A DNA stretch of 64,000 bases from UBA9715 sp045614225 (GTDB taxonomy: Bacteria; Actinomycetota; Coriobacteriia; Coriobacteriales; Eggerthellaceae), in contig JAZLCO010000048.1 in assembly GCA_045614225.1 (NCBI GenBank), positions 75,653 through 139,652 on the forward strand, given 5' to 3'. The notes beneath the pieces are model-generated. The model had not been told where the DNA came from, searched no databases, and saw only the letters and a program-made list of their open reading frames with translations. This document shows positions 32,256-41,416 of the stretch, one piece after another. Position 1 is the first letter of the stretch. Each line of letters opens with the position of its first letter. A program made the position numbers and the translations under genes.

Positions 32256-35105
32256 CTACTCGCTTTCGTCAAACCCGATCGCGTCGAGCGCATCACCGCA
32301 GCGCTTGCACACAGCAGGATGGTTCTCGTTTCCACCGAGCTCACGATAATTCCAGCAACGTGGGCACTTCTCGCCCTCAGCCGGCACGACCTCGCAAGCA
32401 AGTTCGTCGCCTTCGATGAACTCGACTCCCGAAACGATGAACAGCTCTTCGAAAATGGCAGGATCGTATGAAGAAACATCTGCAATCATGTCTGCCGGAA
32501 CCGTCACCTTGACGGCGGCTTCCTGGCTCTTCTTCACCGCACCGTTTGCACGCGACTCCTCGAGCGCCTTCGTGACAACCTCGCGCACGCCCATGGCAAC
32601 TGAGAACTTCTCGACGTCGGCTGCGCCGTCGTCAGCAGGAAGAGCAGGATAGAAGTCGTCGCGAGAAGGCCAACCAGCAAGCTGGACATTCGTCGGCCAA
32701 TCATCACCATGACGCAACGCTTCGGGGTAATACTCCCAAACCTCGTCACATGTGAACGACAGGATAGGCGCAAGAACGCGGACGAGGACTTCAAGGATGT
32801 TCATGAGCACGGTCTGCACGGCACGACGACGCGGAGATTCAGGCGCCTCGGAATAGAGGCGATCCTTTGCGACGTCCATGTAGACGCTCGACAGATCATT
32901 GACGAAGTCGTAGCAAGCGCGGTACACGCCCGAGAACTTGTACGTATCGTAGCTTTCCTCGCACTCACGCAGCAAGCTGTAGGCTTTTGCCATGAAGTAT
33001 TTGTCGATGGGCTCGAGGTCGTCCCACGAAGCAACCATGTCCTCGGTACCGAAATCGCTCAGATTCGCCAAGAGGAAACGCAGCGAATTGCGGAACTTGC
33101 GATAGGCATCGGAAACCTGCTTGAGGATGTTGTCGGAAATCGAGACGTCTTGAGAATAGTCGACAGATGCAACCCAGAGCCTGAGGACGTCGGCACCGAA
33201 TTTGCTCATAACATCAGCAGGATCGACGCCGTTGCCCTTGGACTTCGACATCTTCTCGCCGTTCTCATCCACCGTGAAACCACAGTGCATGACGCTCTTG
33301 TACGGAGGCTCGCCATAGGCGCCCACGCTCGTCAACAACGAGCTCTGGAACCATCCACGGTGTTGGTCGGAGCCTTCGAGATACATGTCAGCGGGCCATC
33401 TTACGCCCTCGTCGGCACGATGCTTCAAGACGCCCACATGAGAAACGCCGCTCTCCCACCATACATCGAGGATGTCCTTCTCGGGCTCGAGCTCGTCGAC
33501 CCCGGCACCGCACTTCGCACAGCAGGTATCTGCCGGCAGATAGTCTGCAGGCTTGAGCGTGAACCAGGCATCTGCGCCCTTATCGTAGAAGAGCTTGATG
33601 ACCGCATCGAACGTTTCTTCAGTCGCAACGGTCTCGCCGCACTTCGAGCACGTGAACACCGGAATGGGAACGCCCCACGAACGCTGACGCGAGATGCACC
33701 AGTCGGGACGCTCGGCAACCATGGCACCGATGCGATTAGATGCCCAAGCGGGAATCCATTGAACATCCTCTTCGATAGCCTTCGAAGCCGCCTTGCGCAG
33801 CCCCGTTTCATCCATCGACACGAACCACTGGCTCGTGGCCCTGAAGATGACGGGCTCGTGGCAACGCCAGCAATGCGGGTAGCTGTGATTGATGTCCTCG
33901 TGCATGATCAACATACCACGCTCACGGAGCCATTCGATGATAACCGGGTTGGCTTCGTTGACTTCCATCCCGCTGAACGGACCACCGAACCCGATGCCCT
34001 CGCCCTCGTAGAAATGGCCGTCATCGTCGACCGGCATGATGACCGGCACATCGAACTTCATGCCAGCCAAGTAGTCGTCGACACCATGGCCGGGAGCAGT
34101 GTGGACAATGCCCGTGCCGTCTTCCATGGTGACGTAATCGGCGTAGATGAAGACGCCTTCTTCACCCTGATCGGCGAAGATCGGCTGCTTGTAACGGTTG
34201 TAAGCAAGCTCGGTGCCGTTCATTTTCCATCCATCGACGACAGTGGCGCCTTCCCAACCGAATTTCTCGATGAGTTTCTCGGTGAGCGCCTCGGCCATGA
34301 TGATGGCGCGTCCGTCATAGGCAACTGCAACGTAGTTTTCCTCCGGATGAAGGATGACCGCATCGTCAGCGGGCAGCGTCCAAGGAGTTGTCGTCCAGAT
34401 GGCAACGTCAAGCTTGCCTTCCCATGCCTCGAGACCGGCAGGAACCGTCGTCATCTCGAAGCGCACGAAGATTGCGGGGCTGACCTCGTCACCGTATTCG
34501 ATCTCGGCCTCGGCGAGCGCCGTGTGGCAATGAGCACACCAATGGATGGGCTTGCGACCGCGGTAAATCGCGCCGTCCAGGTACATCTTCTTGAAGACTT
34601 CGACGTTACCCGCCTCGAAGTTCGGGATGAACGTCAGGTACGGATGCTCCCAGTCGGCGTTAACGCCAAGGCGCTTGAAACCCTCGCGTTGCACGTCGAC
34701 GTACTTCTCCGCCCATTCACGGCACAGCCTGCGAATCTCGGGAAGCGAAGTCTCGCGGAACTTCTCGGTTCCGAGCGTTTCCTCGACCATGTGCTCGATC
34801 GGCTGGCCATGGCAGTCCCAACCGGGAATGTACGGAGTATAAAAACCGCGTTGCGCATGCGATTTGTTAACGAAATCCTTGAGAATCTTGTTGAATGCAT
34901 GGCCGATATGAATCGGGCCGTTTGCATACGGCGGGCCGTCATGCAGGATGAACGGCTCTCCATCGGCGTTCTTTTCGAGAACGCGCCAGTAAATCTTTTC
35001 CTGCTCCCACTTCTCAAGCCTCTTCGGCTCGTTTTCGGGAAGGTTGCCCCTCATCGGGAAATCGGTTGCGGGCAGGTTCATCGTGTTCTTGTAGGTATTA
35101 GCCAC
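32256..35105 (-). CDS. ileS: isoleucyl-tRNA synthetase
   Basis: A 949-residue class I synthetase. PYANGPIHIGHAFNK is the HIGH motif (about 61-71), EKMSKSKGNGV is the KMSKS loop, the CP1 editing domain lies between them, and a C-terminal zinc site (CPRCWNYRE, CKRCGDAL) completes the bacterial form. It begins with GTG at 35105 behind AGAGG. An extended -10 (TGGTATAAT, minus strand, 35141-35149) leaves a leader of only about 30 nt, too short for a T-box. First gene of the ileS-lspA-rluD operon. Confidence 0.97.
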   Translation of the reverse strand: MANTYKNTMNLPATDFPMRGNLPENEPKRLEKWEQEKIYWRVLEKNADGEPFILHDGPPYANGPIHIGHAFNKILKDFVNKSHAQRGFYTPYIPGWDCHGQPIEHMVEETLGTEKFRETSLPEIRRLCREWAEKYVDVQREGFKRLGVNADWEHPYLTFIPNFEAGNVEVFKKMYLDGAIYRGRKPIHWCAHCHTALAEAEIEYGDEVSPAIFVRFEMTTVPAGLEAWEGKLDVAIWTTTPWTLPADDAVILHPEENYVAVAYDGRAIIMAEALTEKLIEKFGWEGATVVDGWKMNGTELAYNRYKQPIFADQGEEGVFIYADYVTMEDGTGIVHTAPGHGVDDYLAGMKFDVPVIMPVDDDGHFYEGEGIGFGGPFSGMEVNEANPVIIEWLRERGMLIMHEDINHSYPHCWRCHEPVIFRATSQWFVSMDETGLRKAASKAIEEDVQWIPAWASNRIGAMVAERPDWCISRQRSWGVPIPVFTCSKCGETVATEETFDAVIKLFYDKGADAWFTLKPADYLPADTCCAKCGAGVDELEPEKDILDVWWESGVSHVGVLKHRADEGVRWPADMYLEGSDQHRGWFQSSLLTSVGAYGEPPYKSVMHCGFTVDENGEKMSKSKGNGVDPADVMSKFGADVLRLWVASVDYSQDVSISDNILKQVSDAYRKFRNSLRFLLANLSDFGTEDMVASWDDLEPIDKYFMAKAYSLLRECEESYDTYKFSGVYRACYDFVNDLSSVYMDVAKDRLYSEAPESPRRRAVQTVLMNILEVLVRVLAPILSFTCDEVWEYYPEALRHGDDWPTNVQLAGWPSRDDFYPALPADDGAADVEKFSVAMGVREVVTKALEESRANGAVKKSQEAAVKVTVPADMIADVSSYDPAIFEELFIVSGVEFIEGDELACEVVPAEGEKCPRCWNYRELGGNENHPAVCKRCGDALDAIGFDESE

Positions 35106-35273
35106 CGTTGCCTCTTTCAGGTCAAAACATAAACTCGAAAATTATACCAGTAGAAACACCAGGAACTATGGGGGTTTCATGGCTATAATCGTTTCTTGAT
35201 ATTGATTGCACTTCGAGCCGTTTGCGTTTCATCCTTTTCAAGTCAAATCGGCTCATTCGGAGGTTGGAAGTAG

Positions 35274-36197
35274 ATGGCGAAACATAATCCGTTGACGCTG
35301 AAGATGGCAATAAACCTTGCAGCGCCGCACACATGGCCGGCTGCCATCATGCCGACGCTTGTTGCCCTGTGTGTTGCCAGCAACTCGACCCCACTGTCCG
35401 TCACTATGAGCCTGACGTTGCTGGTTATTGTTACGCTCATGCAATCTGCCGTTAACACGTTCAACGACTACTACGACTTCGTCAAGGGATCTGATTCAGC
35501 TGACGACTATGTCGACCCCTCTGACGCTGTACTCGTGTACAACGACGTCGATCCCAAAGCGGCTCTCAAACTTGCAATCGGCATGCTTGTCTGCGCTTTT
35601 GCACTTGGAATTTATGCAATTGTCAAGGCTGGTTTCGTTCCGCTCGTAATCGCGCTCATCGGCGCGCTTTTCGTCGTGCTGTACTCTGCAGGCAAATCGC
35701 CGATTTCGTATCTGCCTCTCGGCGAGGCGGTCAGCGGTATCGTGATGGGCGGGCTCATTCCACTCGCCGTCTATCAAGTCGTGACGGGAAAACTCGATTT
35801 CGCAATGCTGCTTTTGGCCATCCCGACCATCATAGGTGTAGGCTTGATCATGTTCACGAACAACACGTGCGACATCGAGCGAGACGTCCCTTCGGGCAGG
35901 AAGACGTTGCCTGTACTGCTTGGACGTGACGCTGCAGTGCGGTGGTATCACATCGCAGTTATCGTTTGGATTGTGGACATCATCATCAACGTTGCAGTCG
36001 TTGCGACACCTGGCTTGATCGTTGTCCCGTTCATGTTGCTTGCCGCTTATCCGTTGGTCAAAGCCCTCTTTGCCAACCCCATGACACCAGAGCGCAGGCT
36101 CCAAGCCATGCCCCAGATTCTCAGCGTCAACATCGTCCTAGGAGCCTTCTATTGTGCAGCGCTTTTAGCACCTGCCACAGTTACGCTCGTGCTTTAG
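35274..36197 (+). CDS. menA: 1,4-dihydroxy-2-naphthoate prenyltransferase (UbiA family)
   Basis: A 307-residue polytopic UbiA-family prenyltransferase with about eight or nine helices. The two Asp-rich Mg-diphosphate motifs are NTFNDYYDFVKGSDSADD (about 62-79) and NNTCDIERDVPSGRKTLP (about 201-218). The closest match in form is MenA, which attaches the isoprenoid chain to the naphthoquinone ring of menaquinone. Coriobacteria use menaquinones, which fits. GGAGG lies about 10 nt before the ATG, and TATAAT lies at 35184-35189. The 3' end overlaps convergent gluQ by 4 bp. Confidence 0.88.
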   Translation: MAKHNPLTLKMAINLAAPHTWPAAIMPTLVALCVASNSTPLSVTMSLTLLVIVTLMQSAVNTFNDYYDFVKGSDSADDYVDPSDAVLVYNDVDPKAALKLAIGMLVCAFALGIYAIVKAGFVPLVIALIGALFVVLYSAGKSPISYLPLGEAVSGIVMGGLIPLAVYQVVTGKLDFAMLLLAIPTIIGVGLIMFTNNTCDIERDVPSGRKTLPVLLGRDAAVRWYHIAVIVWIVDIIINVAVVATPGLIVVPFMLLAAYPLVKALFANPMTPERRLQAMPQILSVNIVLGAFYCAALLAPATVTLVL

Positions 36198-37144
36198 CGC
36201 CAGAGAATCTGCACCTTGTCGGGAAAGATCGAATCGAGCTTCGCAACATCGAAGTCTTCCAACAAATCAGAAGCCGCACAGGGCTCGTCAGAATCGATTA
36301 GCCCTGCTACAAAAGCAACATGTCCGATAACCCCTTCGGGTGTCTTGTAAGCTGCCAGAAGCTCATCAAGCGCTGCATCGCGGTCACGCTTCGACAGACG
36401 CCTATCACGCTCTCCTACCATAAGCGGAACATGCGCGTAATCGCATTGCTCGAAACCAAGTTGTTCTTGTAGGAACATTTGCTGAGGAGTCGAAACGAGT
36501 AGATCCATACCGCGCACAATGCAATTAACGCCCTGCGCCGCGTCGTCAACGACTACAGCAAGCTGATAGGCAAACAGGCCATCTGAACGGCGAATGATGA
36601 AGTCGCCGCATTCGCTTTCAAGGTCTTGCGCGTATTTACCCTGAACGAGATCGTCCAATTCATACACTCTATGAGGAACCCTCACACGATAAGCTGGCTT
36701 CCTGTTGGCGCTCCGCTCTTCGACCTCCTGCGCAGTAAGATTCCGGCAAGTACCTGGGTATACGAGCTTTTCGCCACGATGCGGCGCCGATGCAGCATGC
36801 AAATCGGCTCGCGTGCAGAAGCATGGATACACGATGCCGCTCTCTACCAAACATTGATAGGCATCTTGATATGCTTCGTCACGATCGTGCTGGTAGAATG
36901 GGCCTTCGTCCCACGTCAACCCAAGCGATTCGAAATCGCGACATACTTGATCTGCATAGGATGATCGCGATCGCTCGACGTCAAGATCCTCGATTCGCAG
37001 AATGATTGCACCATCCTGCGACTTCACGATGAGCCAAGACATAAGCGCGGCAAAGATATTGCCGGCATGCATGCGCCCCGTCGGCGAAGGCGCAAACCTA
37101 CCGACGGGGCGCTTGGTGAAACCTTTTTCGTTATGCGCGTTCAT
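36194..37144 (-). CDS. gluQ: glutamyl-Q tRNA(Asp) synthetase
   Basis: A 316-residue truncated GluRS paralogue lacking the anticodon-binding domain. The catalytic signatures are GRFAPSPTGRMHAGN (HIGH-like) and DRRLSKRDRD (KMSKS-like). A zinc site of the GluQ type (PCFCTR ... YPGTC) lies between. GluQ proteins load glutamate onto queuosine in tRNA-Asp rather than charging tRNA-Glu. It overlaps the end of iorB by 14 bp and is the last gene of the leftward run. Confidence 0.92.
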   Translation of the reverse strand: MNAHNEKGFTKRPVGRFAPSPTGRMHAGNIFAALMSWLIVKSQDGAIILRIEDLDVERSRSSYADQVCRDFESLGLTWDEGPFYQHDRDEAYQDAYQCLVESGIVYPCFCTRADLHAASAPHRGEKLVYPGTCRNLTAQEVEERSANRKPAYRVRVPHRVYELDDLVQGKYAQDLESECGDFIIRRSDGLFAYQLAVVVDDAAQGVNCIVRGMDLLVSTPQQMFLQEQLGFEQCDYAHVPLMVGERDRRLSKRDRDAALDELLAAYKTPEGVIGHVAFVAGLIDSDEPCAASDLLEDFDVAKLDSIFPDKVQILWR

Positions 37145-37712
37145 TTGCGAAAGCGAAACCGAGCTCGAAAGCTTTCACATTCGACTCGATGGTCTTCGGA
37201 GGCACACGGCCTTCGATGACTTTGCTCCACAATTCCAAACCGAATCCAAGCTGCGACTCAAGTGCGCCGAGAATCGCGACGTTCTCGCACTTGGCATTAC
37301 CAGCTTTAACGGCAAGATCATGCGCTGGAATGAGCACGGCGCCAGCGTCTTCGAGCTTGCGGTGCGCATCAGCTGGCATCGAGGCAAACCCGCATGCAAC
37401 AGGCAGCGGCTTGATCGTTTCATCTGCAACGAGGAGATAGCCGCCCTTCTTGAGGAAAGCAATGTTGCGCAAAGCTTCGGTCGTCTCGAAGGAAACGACG
37501 ATATCGGACTCACCCACATCGGCAACCATGGTGTTGACCTTGTCACCATAGCGAACGACTGTCGTTACGGCGCCACCACGCTGGGCCATGCCGTGAATCT
37601 CCGAAACTTTAACCTCGAAACCCGCTGCCAACGCAGCACGCGCAAGCAGATCGGCAGCGAGAATCGTGCCTTGACCGCCAACACCACAGAGAAGAACCGT
37701 TTTCGCGCTCAT
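37131..37712 (-). CDS. iorB: indolepyruvate ferredoxin oxidoreductase, beta subunit
   Basis: A 193-residue gamma-type domain of the 2-oxoacid oxidoreductases. It begins TVLLCGVGGQGTILAADLLARAAL and contains SEIHGMAQRGGAV, both family signatures for CoA binding and subunit contact. With IorA it oxidises aryl pyruvates (from Trp, Phe, Tyr) to aryl-acetyl-CoA, reducing ferredoxin. The ATG at 37712 overlaps the iorA stop (ATGA), so translation is coupled. Confidence 0.95.
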   Translation of the reverse strand: MSAKTVLLCGVGGQGTILAADLLARAALAAGFEVKVSEIHGMAQRGGAVTTVVRYGDKVNTMVADVGESDIVVSFETTEALRNIAFLKKGGYLLVADETIKPLPVACGFASMPADAHRKLEDAGAVLIPAHDLAVKAGNAKCENVAILGALESQLGFGLELWSKVIEGRVPPKTIESNVKAFELGFAFANERA

Positions 37713-39478
37713 CGTACACCGCCCTTCTCCGAAGATGCTGGTACCTGCTCGATAGCCGAGAACGCGCAGTATTGCGCGCATTGCCCGCAACCGATACACA
37801 TGGCAGCGTCAATGTATGCAATTCCTGTTTCTGCATCTTTCGATATTGCAGGGCAGCCGAGCGTTGCACAGACGCCACACGAACGGCAATCGCCATTGAC
37901 GAAGTAATGCGGCTTGCGTTGACGGTGCAGCAGCACACATGGAGCCTTGAATACGATGACCGACAATTCGTCAGCCTGATCCTTGGTTGCTACTTTCAGC
38001 GCACCCCTCACAGCTTTCATGTCATGCGGGTCGACAACCGAAACGTTCTCGATGCCAAGCGCTTCGAGCACGCCGACCAAGTCAAGTTCACGACTCTCAC
38101 GGTTCTGTAGCGTGACGCCGTTGAACGGATTTCCCTGACGACCAGTCATCGCCGTCGTTCGATTGTCGAGGATGCACACCGTACCAGCGCCCTTGTTGTA
38201 GACCGTCGTGATGAGCGAGGACAGACCGGAATGCCCGAACGTCGAATCGCCGATGACCGCCACGACCGGCTGATGCTCGCGTCCTGCAAGGGCCAGCTCG
38301 AAACCATGCGACATCGACACCGAGGCGCCCATGTCGACACAGGTATCCATTGCTGAGAGCGGCGGGAGCGTGCCGAGCGTGTAGCATCCGATGTCGCCTG
38401 TCACTATCGCTTTAATACGCGAAAGCTCCTTGAAGACCAATCGATGCGGGCATCCAGCACACAAAGCAGGCGGACGGCCGGGAACATCGCCAGGAGATTC
38501 GATATGTTCCGGTGCCTCGAAACCAAACGCGCGCTTGATGAGACCCGGACTCAATTCCCCATCGCGCGGCAAGTCGCAGGGGAAGTCTGCGACCTCGACA
38601 CCGAGCGCGCAAACCTCACTTGTAAGGTAATCGGAACCTTCCTCGATCACATAGAGCGCATCGACGCTGTTTGCGAACGACGTAACCTTCTCCTTCGGAA
38701 GCGGCCACGTCACGCCGAGCTTCAAGACGGAAGCCTCAGGCAGTGCTTCGATCACATGCTGGTAGACGGCACCACAGCAAACGACGCCGATTTCACTGCC
38801 GCGCTTCACAACCTCGTTGAATTCGCATTGCTCAACCCATTCCTCGAGTTGGGCAATGCGCTCGAGCTGCACTTTGCGGCGAGGTTTGGCGAAAGCAGGC
38901 ATCATAACCCATTTGGCTGGATTCTTTTCATAGGATTTAAGTTCGTAGTCAACCTTTTCACCAGTATCAACAGGCGTTTTTGTGTGAGAAACGCGCACCG
39001 TCGAACGAATCATGAACGGCACATCGAAACGCTCAGAAAGCTCATAGGCCTTCTTGGTGAATGCCAACGCCTCAGATGCATCGGCAGGATCGAGGATGGG
39101 CACATGAGCGGCACGAGCGTAGAAATGCGAGTCCTGCTCGTTTTGCGAGGAATACATGCCGGGGTCGTCGGCGGCCAAAATCACATATCCGCCGTTGACG
39201 CCTGTATAGGCAGCAGTGAAGAGCGGATCAGCCGCAACGTTGACACCGACGTGTTTCATGGTGGAGAGAACGCGTGCGCCGGCAGCAGACGCTCCCACGC
39301 CTACTTCTACGGCCACCTTTTCATTCGTGCACCACTCAGCATAAACGCCTTCATAGGTTGCAAACGATTCCATCGTCTCCGTTGACGGCGTACCGGGATA
39401 TGCGACACCGATAGTCGCTCCAGCTTCCCATGCGCCACGGGCAATGGCCTCGTTGCCTGACATTAATTGCATACACAT
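37709..39478 (-). CDS. iorA: indolepyruvate ferredoxin oxidoreductase, alpha subunit
   Basis: A 589-residue thiamine-diphosphate enzyme. The pyrimidine-binding domain is N-terminal (GNEAIARGAWEAGATIGVAYPGTPSTE) and the ThDP-binding segment is GDSTFGHSGLSSLITTVYNKG. The C-terminus carries two [4Fe-4S] motifs, CRSCGVCATLGC and CIGCGQCAQYC. It starts a reaction that yields reduced ferredoxin, which Ech could turn over. The start at 39478 follows GAGAAGG; 39472 is an alternative. It sits behind the FHA gene by 35 bp. Confidence 0.95.
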   Translation of the reverse strand: MCMQLMSGNEAIARGAWEAGATIGVAYPGTPSTETMESFATYEGVYAEWCTNEKVAVEVGVGASAAGARVLSTMKHVGVNVAADPLFTAAYTGVNGGYVILAADDPGMYSSQNEQDSHFYARAAHVPILDPADASEALAFTKKAYELSERFDVPFMIRSTVRVSHTKTPVDTGEKVDYELKSYEKNPAKWVMMPAFAKPRRKVQLERIAQLEEWVEQCEFNEVVKRGSEIGVVCCGAVYQHVIEALPEASVLKLGVTWPLPKEKVTSFANSVDALYVIEEGSDYLTSEVCALGVEVADFPCDLPRDGELSPGLIKRAFGFEAPEHIESPGDVPGRPPALCAGCPHRLVFKELSRIKAIVTGDIGCYTLGTLPPLSAMDTCVDMGASVSMSHGFELALAGREHQPVVAVIGDSTFGHSGLSSLITTVYNKGAGTVCILDNRTTAMTGRQGNPFNGVTLQNRESRELDLVGVLEALGIENVSVVDPHDMKAVRGALKVATKDQADELSVIVFKAPCVLLHRQRKPHYFVNGDCRSCGVCATLGCPAISKDAETGIAYIDAAMCIGCGQCAQYCAFSAIEQVPASSEKGGVR

Positions 39479-39513
39479 ACCAACCTTCTCGTCTTTGTTT
39501 CTCAACTTGACAC

Positions 39514-39957
39514 TTACGGTCGCTCTCTGAACAAGAGGCAGAACGCTCCGATTTGCAGCAAGTCGCCCGATTTCAGCGCACATGTCTCAACCATGCGATC
39601 GTTAACCCAAACGCCGTTATATGAGTTCAAATCCTTGATGATGCACGCGTCATTGCGCACTTCGATGATGGCATGCTCGCGCGACACCGTCATATCGTTG
39701 AGAAAGATATCGCACTGAGGATCTCGGCCAACGCTGAGGTCGCCTTTTTTGAGCTCGATATCGATACCAGTCTGAGGGCCGCGCACAACCCTCAACTCAA
39801 ACTTCTGGTCATCTTCACTGAGCTGTTTGAGCACATCGCCGCCCATGGCAACGGGCGTGAAGCTCTGCGTTGAACCCATGACACGATACCCGCAACTCGG
39901 GCATACGTATGCGTTGTCCGGAATTTCGTTATTGCAAATTGGGCAAACGTTCGTCAT
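39514..39957 (-). CDS. zinc-ribbon and FHA-domain protein
   Basis: A 147-residue protein. The N-terminal zinc ribbon (CPIC-x11-CPSC, about 5-22) is followed by an FHA domain (about 73-140) with GRDPQCDIFLND, SREHA and the NSYNGVWVN turn. FHA domains bind phosphothreonine, so it is probably read by or recruited to a Ser/Thr kinase pathway. No kinase is adjacent. It lies between the D,D-carboxypeptidase and iorA with short gaps, so co-transcription is likely. Confidence 0.88.
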   Translation of the reverse strand: MTNVCPICNNEIPDNAYVCPSCGYRVMGSTQSFTPVAMGGDVLKQLSEDDQKFELRVVRGPQTGIDIELKKGDLSVGRDPQCDIFLNDMTVSREHAIIEVRNDACIIKDLNSYNGVWVNDRMVETCALKSGDLLQIGAFCLLFRERP

Positions 39958-39986
39958 TTTCGTTCCTTTTCATTGCCGTCTCAACA

Positions 39987-41408
39987 CTACGTGGGACTCA
40001 ATACGTTGTCGTCCAAAATCGGCATTACATTGTATACCTCAGACCTATCGGCAGGGTCGATCGCATTCGAGCCGCCAGTAACGTCTTGCCACCATATCAC
40101 TAACGCCTCAATCGGATTAGGAGCAGCCAGATCTTGGCATGCAACGAGGTCTTGCTGGGCAATCACTTCGTTGTGCTGCTTGAATGTTATCGTGCCGACC
40201 TTGTCGCCCGCGCGTACATTCCCGTGCAGCTCGTTGAGCTCGACCACCTGGCTCACATTTCCCTCGAGGTCGAAGATGGTGATTGAGGCATTTGGGTCTG
40301 CCATTGTTGCAGACACCGTCTTGTCAGGCCAGTCCAGATGGGCAACATCTGCAATCACTGGAACTTCCCTGGCTTCGGCTCCTCGGCCCATCGATGCGTA
40401 CTTGTCGCTATTTGCAAGCTTCAGGTTTGCTACGTGCTCATAGCCCCATTCGAAAAGCGTCTGCGTATCGATGAATCGTTGATACTCATCGCTCGACCCG
40501 AGAACTACCGAATAGAACTCGCGTCCTTCATTGTTTGCAGCGCCCATGAACGATGGACCTGCAAGGAGCGTTACTCCCGTCTTGATCCCAATCGCCTTGT
40601 CATACATTTCGAGAAGCAAGTCGGTCGTCTCAAGGTCGATTGACTCCTTCGCACCTTCGCGGGTGACCTGAATCGTCGTCGAACCACCCGAAACGATTTC
40701 GCGAATCCTTTGATAGGACATTGCACAGCGAGCAACGAGCGCTTGGTCGTGTGCCGTGCTATGCAGCTCGCCGGCGTATTCTTCATCATCGAGACCATGC
40801 GGGTTCTCATACACCGTGTTTGTGCATCCCAACTCAGCAGCTTTCGCGTTCATGGCAGCAACGAACACCTCAACTGGATCGTCGCCGAGACCCGGGTTCG
40901 AAGCAATCATCGAAGACCCAACGGCTTCTGCAATAGCAAGTGCCGCATCGTTTCCCGACGGCACAAGCAGGGCTTTTAGCGCTGTCTCAAAATCCATGAC
41001 ATCGCCCTCTTGGAGCCCAGCACTGGACTCGCCAATCAAGGCCGCCGCTTCGCTCACGCTTATATGAAGATCGGCAGGAGCGTTGTCTATAGCAACGATA
41101 GCAGTCATGACTTTCGTCAAAGATGCAATTTGAGATTCGTCGTCACCCAATCGGGAGAACAACACATTTCCATCCGAATCCATGAGGACAGCGAACTCGG
41201 CATCTATCGAAGGGCATTCCGCGACAGACAGCCCCCTTTCGCCTACCGTCGCTCCGCCCACGATATCGGCTTTGAGCACTTCAGCATGAGCCTGTGCCGG
41301 CCATGCGCATAGTGCGATTAGGGAAAGCAGGAATGCGACTACGAGCGCACACGCAATATTCGCGCGCTTTGCATATCCGGCCGTTGTGGCGCATGAAGCG
41401 CTGTTCAT
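39987..41408 (-). CDS. D-alanyl-D-alanine carboxypeptidase (low-molecular-weight PBP, DacA type)
   Basis: A secreted serine peptidase of about 473 residues. A signal peptide (about 15-43, ending AQAHA) precedes the S11 domain, whose three motifs are SLTK (in QIASLTKVMTA), SGN (in VPSGNDAA) and KTG (in GIKTG). It removes the terminal D-Ala from peptidoglycan stem peptides. A beta-rich C-terminal region follows. The ATG at 41408 has AAGGGG 4 nt upstream; 41423 is in frame but overlaps the previous gene. It lies 8 bp after the VanW gene. Confidence 0.92.
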   Translation of the reverse strand: MNSASCATTAGYAKRANIACALVVAFLLSLIALCAWPAQAHAEVLKADIVGGATVGERGLSVAECPSIDAEFAVLMDSDGNVLFSRLGDDESQIASLTKVMTAIVAIDNAPADLHISVSEAAALIGESSAGLQEGDVMDFETALKALLVPSGNDAALAIAEAVGSSMIASNPGLGDDPVEVFVAAMNAKAAELGCTNTVYENPHGLDDEEYAGELHSTAHDQALVARCAMSYQRIREIVSGGSTTIQVTREGAKESIDLETTDLLLEMYDKAIGIKTGVTLLAGPSFMGAANNEGREFYSVVLGSSDEYQRFIDTQTLFEWGYEHVANLKLANSDKYASMGRGAEAREVPVIADVAHLDWPDKTVSATMADPNASITIFDLEGNVSQVVELNELHGNVRAGDKVGTITFKQHNEVIAQQDLVACQDLAAPNPIEALVIWWQDVTGGSNAIDPADRSEVYNVMPILDDNVLSPT

Positions 41409-41416
41409 TGCACCCC

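Noticed and set aside
35106..35273. A T-box leader for ileS.
   Set aside because: The leader from the likely promoter is only about 30 nt, and no T-box core sequence is seen on the minus strand.
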